Below, in pieces: positions 5,706 through 7,439 of a DNA stretch of 7,439 bases; the first letter of the stretch is position 1; every line of letters starts with the position of its first letter. Location: NCBI GenBank assembly GCA_027297025.1, contig JAPUIM010000301.1, forward strand, positions 1-7,439. The letters run 5' to 3'. This DNA is from Bacteroidota bacterium. Its GTDB lineage: Bacteria; Bacteroidota; Bacteroidia; Cytophagales; Cyclobacteriaceae. Under the pieces are notes generated by a model. The model ran no database searches, was not told the origin of the DNA, and saw only the letters and a program-made list of their open reading frames with translations. The position numbers and the translations under genes are program-made.

Positions 5706-7439
5706 TCAATGATTTACTTTAACCGCTATAGGTAGTTGAATTTTATTTTTTACCCATTCTCTGGCATTTACAAAGGCTTCAATCCAAGGAGTTATCTGAT
5801 CGTTCTTTCTGTTTTTAGGATAATAAGGCCATTGCCAGGAGAAAAATGATCTTTCCAGGTGAGGCATCAACCCCAAATGCCTGCCATCTTCAGAATAAAT
5901 GCAAGCAACATCCCAATCCGAACTATTGGGGTTGCCAGGATAATCTGAATAGCTATATTTTGCTGCTATATGGTATTTTTCTAGCTCGTAAGGAAATTTA
6001 AACCTCCCTTCGCCATGAGCTACCCAAATTCCTAATCGTGATCCGGCCAAAGAGTGCAGCATCACTGAATGATTCTGCTGGATATCCACATTTATAAATG
6101 CTGACTCAAACTTACCGGATTGGTTGGGTAATAGTTGCGGATGAACTTCATGGTGAGGATAAATTAATCCCAACTCAGCCATCAATTGGCAACCATTACA
6201 AACCCCTAGACTAAGGGTATCCGATCGTTGATAAAAATTATCCAGCGCTTTCTTGGCTTTAGAGTTAAATAGGAATGCCCCGGCCCAACCTTTGGCCGAA
6301 CCCAATACATCGGAATTGGAAAATCCTCCCACAAATACCACAAATTTCACATCCTCAAGATTTTCTGCTCCTGAGACCAAATCGGTCATATGGATATCCT
6401 TAACATCGAAGCCGACTAGGTATAGGGCATAAGCCATTTCCCTGTCTCCATTGACACCTTTTTCTCGAATGATGGCGGCCTTTATACTGGAATTTTCCCG
6501 GCGATAAGGGTCAATACCAAACTGTTCAAACTGACCGGTAAATCCCGAGGAAAACTGGTATGATAATTCTTGTTTTTTGTAATTAATAAATCGCTTTTGG
6601 GCAAAACCTTCCGCCGTTTGCTGTGTATCCAATAGAAAGGAAGTTTTGTACCAGGTATCCCTAAGTTCGTCTATTTCAAAATGGTAAACCTTATTTTGAT
6701 GGTGCACCACCAATTGTTTTGTGGAGGCTGGCTTGCCAATTACATAATAGGTCAACTGGTGCTGATTGAATATGTTTTCGATATACTGGAGGTCTTTTAC
6801 CTGGAAAATGATACCGGGGTTTTCGCTAAACAGCAATTTGATAATATCCGGTTCAGGAATTTGATCCAAGTTAACCTCCAACCCCCAATTCAATCTGGGG
6901 AAGACCATTTCTAAAAGTGTAGTGATCATTCCTCCTGCAGAAATATCATGCCCTGCCAGGACCTTGCCTTCATTAATTAATTGTTGTAATACCCCAAAAA
7001 CGCGCATAAAATATTTAGGGTCCTTTATATCTGGGGCTTGACTTCCTAATTGAGATAGAATTTGGGAAAAACTACTGCCCCCTAATTGATATTCGGTCTG
7101 AGATAAATCCAGGTAAATAAGAAAAGAATCAGCATCGGCTATAATCACCGGTTCCACTATTTTATTGATATCGGAAACTTCGGCCACGGCAGAAATAATT
7201 ACAGTTCCGGGTGAGATAACATCTTTCCCATCCGGATATTTTTGTTTCATGCTTAATGAATCCTTACCAGTGGGAATGTTGATACCCAACTCGCAGGCAA
7301 AATCACTCAAAGCTTCCACCGCATGGTACAGCCTGGCATCTTCCCCGGAATTTTTGGACGGCCACATCCAATTGGCGCTAAGCGACACGCCTTTTAGTCC
7401 CTTGGTCAAGGGCGCCCAAACCAGGTTGGTCAATGCTTC
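5706..7439 (-). CDS. purL: Phosphoribosylformylglycinamidine synthase, C-terminal part (5'-partial)
   Basis: Cytosolic purine-biosynthesis enzyme that converts FGAR, glutamine and ATP to FGAM. The window holds the last ~577 residues of the long fused form (usually around 1200-1300), so more than half is off the right edge. The frame runs through base 7439 (Glu-Ala before the TTG at 7433-7431); that TTG encodes an internal Leu and is not a start. Visible parts, numbered from that Leu: end of the second synthetase (AIRS-like) half with LSANWMWP, IPTGKDSLSM at 53-62 and AGHDISAGGM at 160-169; then a class I glutamine amidotransferase domain from about 317. Its triad appears intact: Cys412 in GVCNGCQ, and His525 and Glu527 in MPHLER. 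GGFSNSDVLGSAKGWAG is the family loop near the oxyanion region. The stop is TGA at 5708-5706. No frameshift or missing key residue was seen. The N-terminal domain and promoter lie outside. Confidence 0.97.
   Translation of the reverse strand, partial: EALTNLVWAPLTKGLKGVSLSANWMWPSKNSGEDARLYHAVEALSDFACELGINIPTGKDSLSMKQKYPDGKDVISPGTVIISAVAEVSDINKIVEPVIIADADSFLIYLDLSQTEYQLGGSSFSQILSQLGSQAPDIKDPKYFMRVFGVLQQLINEGKVLAGHDISAGGMITTLLEMVFPRLNWGLEVNLDQIPEPDIIKLLFSENPGIIFQVKDLQYIENIFNQHQLTYYVIGKPASTKQLVVHHQNKVYHFEIDELRDTWYKTSFLLDTQQTAEGFAQKRFINYKKQELSYQFSSGFTGQFEQFGIDPYRRENSSIKAAIIREKGVNGDREMAYALYLVGFDVKDIHMTDLVSGAENLEDVKFVVFVGGFSNSDVLGSAKGWAGAFLFNSKAKKALDNFYQRSDTLSLGVCNGCQLMAELGLIYPHHEVHPQLLPNQSGKFESAFINVDIQQNHSVMLHSLAGSRLGIWVAHGEGRFKFPYELEKYHIAAKYSYSDYPGNPNSSDWDVACIYSEDGRHLGLMPHLERSFFSWQWPYYPKNRKNDQITPWIEAFVNAREWVKNKIQLPIAVKVNH
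5709..6485 (-). other. PurL class I glutaminase (amidotransferase) domain
   Basis: This C-terminal domain begins near KAAIIREKGVNG and runs to the protein end. It hydrolyses glutamine and passes ammonia to the synthetase half. The nucleophile Cys codon is at 6198-6200, the His codon at 5859-5861 and the Glu codon at 5853-5855. The canonical MPHPER of gammaproteobacterial PurL reads MPHLER here; the catalytic His and Glu are retained, and from memory this Leu form is usual in Bacteroidota. Fusion of this domain to the synthetase distinguishes the long PurL from the separate PurL/PurQ/PurS system. Confidence 0.9.

Noticed and set aside
5853..5861. MPHLER instead of MPHPER in PurL as a possible inactivating change
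   Set aside because: The catalytic His and Glu are both retained and only the intervening residue differs; from memory, Leu is common here in this phylum.
6681..6914. Plus-strand open frame of 77 codons inside purL
   Set aside because: It is antisense to well-conserved PurL sequence and has no motif or start signal of its own.
7431..7433. TTG as a possible start for a short PurL-like protein
   Set aside because: The frame continues to the window edge and the residues around it (EALTNLVWAPLT) are internal PurL sequence, so this is a window-edge truncation.
1..7439. Search for a hidden novel system (defence, CRISPR, mobile element, RNA gene)
   Set aside because: All but about 92 bases are covered by three recognisable genes, and the gaps hold only a terminator and a short AT-rich leader. 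No direct-repeat arrays, terminal inverted repeats, tRNA/rRNA segments or riboswitch-like structures were seen.

Overview
The window looks like ordinary chromosomal DNA of a member of the Bacteroidota (Flavobacteriia/Cytophagia-like), moderately AT-rich. The strongest evidence is a gliding-motility/type IX secretion (T9SS) type B C-terminal sorting domain on a large secreted protein that also carries a SprB-type repeat. Supporting signs are an M49 (dipeptidyl peptidase III) lipoprotein of bacterial type, a long fused PurL, and a start region with no Shine-Dalgarno sequence. No RNA gene, CRISPR array, insertion sequence or phage gene was seen.

Layout: (1) 1-3546, plus strand: the 3' part of a large secreted multidomain protein, with an N-terminal beta-propeller-like region, a PKD-like domain, eight Ig-like/SprB-like repeats and a T9SS type B C-terminal domain. 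The reading frame is open to the left edge and no signal peptide is present, so the true start lies outside the window. (2) 3547-3594: a short convergent intergenic region holding a hairpin that can act as a terminator in both directions. (3) 3595-5661, minus strand: a complete predicted lipoprotein zinc metallopeptidase of family M49. (4) 5662-5705: a 44-base gap whose mRNA-sense strand contains no G. (5) 5706-7439, minus strand: the C-terminal part of PurL (phosphoribosylformylglycinamidine synthase), continuing past the right edge.

The genes do not form an obvious functional system. purL is purine-biosynthesis housekeeping. The M49 peptidase lies directly downstream on the same strand and may be co-transcribed, but no metabolic link is evident. 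The T9SS substrate is convergent to both and forms a separate transcription unit. I found no convincing new system. The most distinctive structural signal is a strict two-cysteines-per-domain periodicity over nine consecutive domains of the secreted protein.
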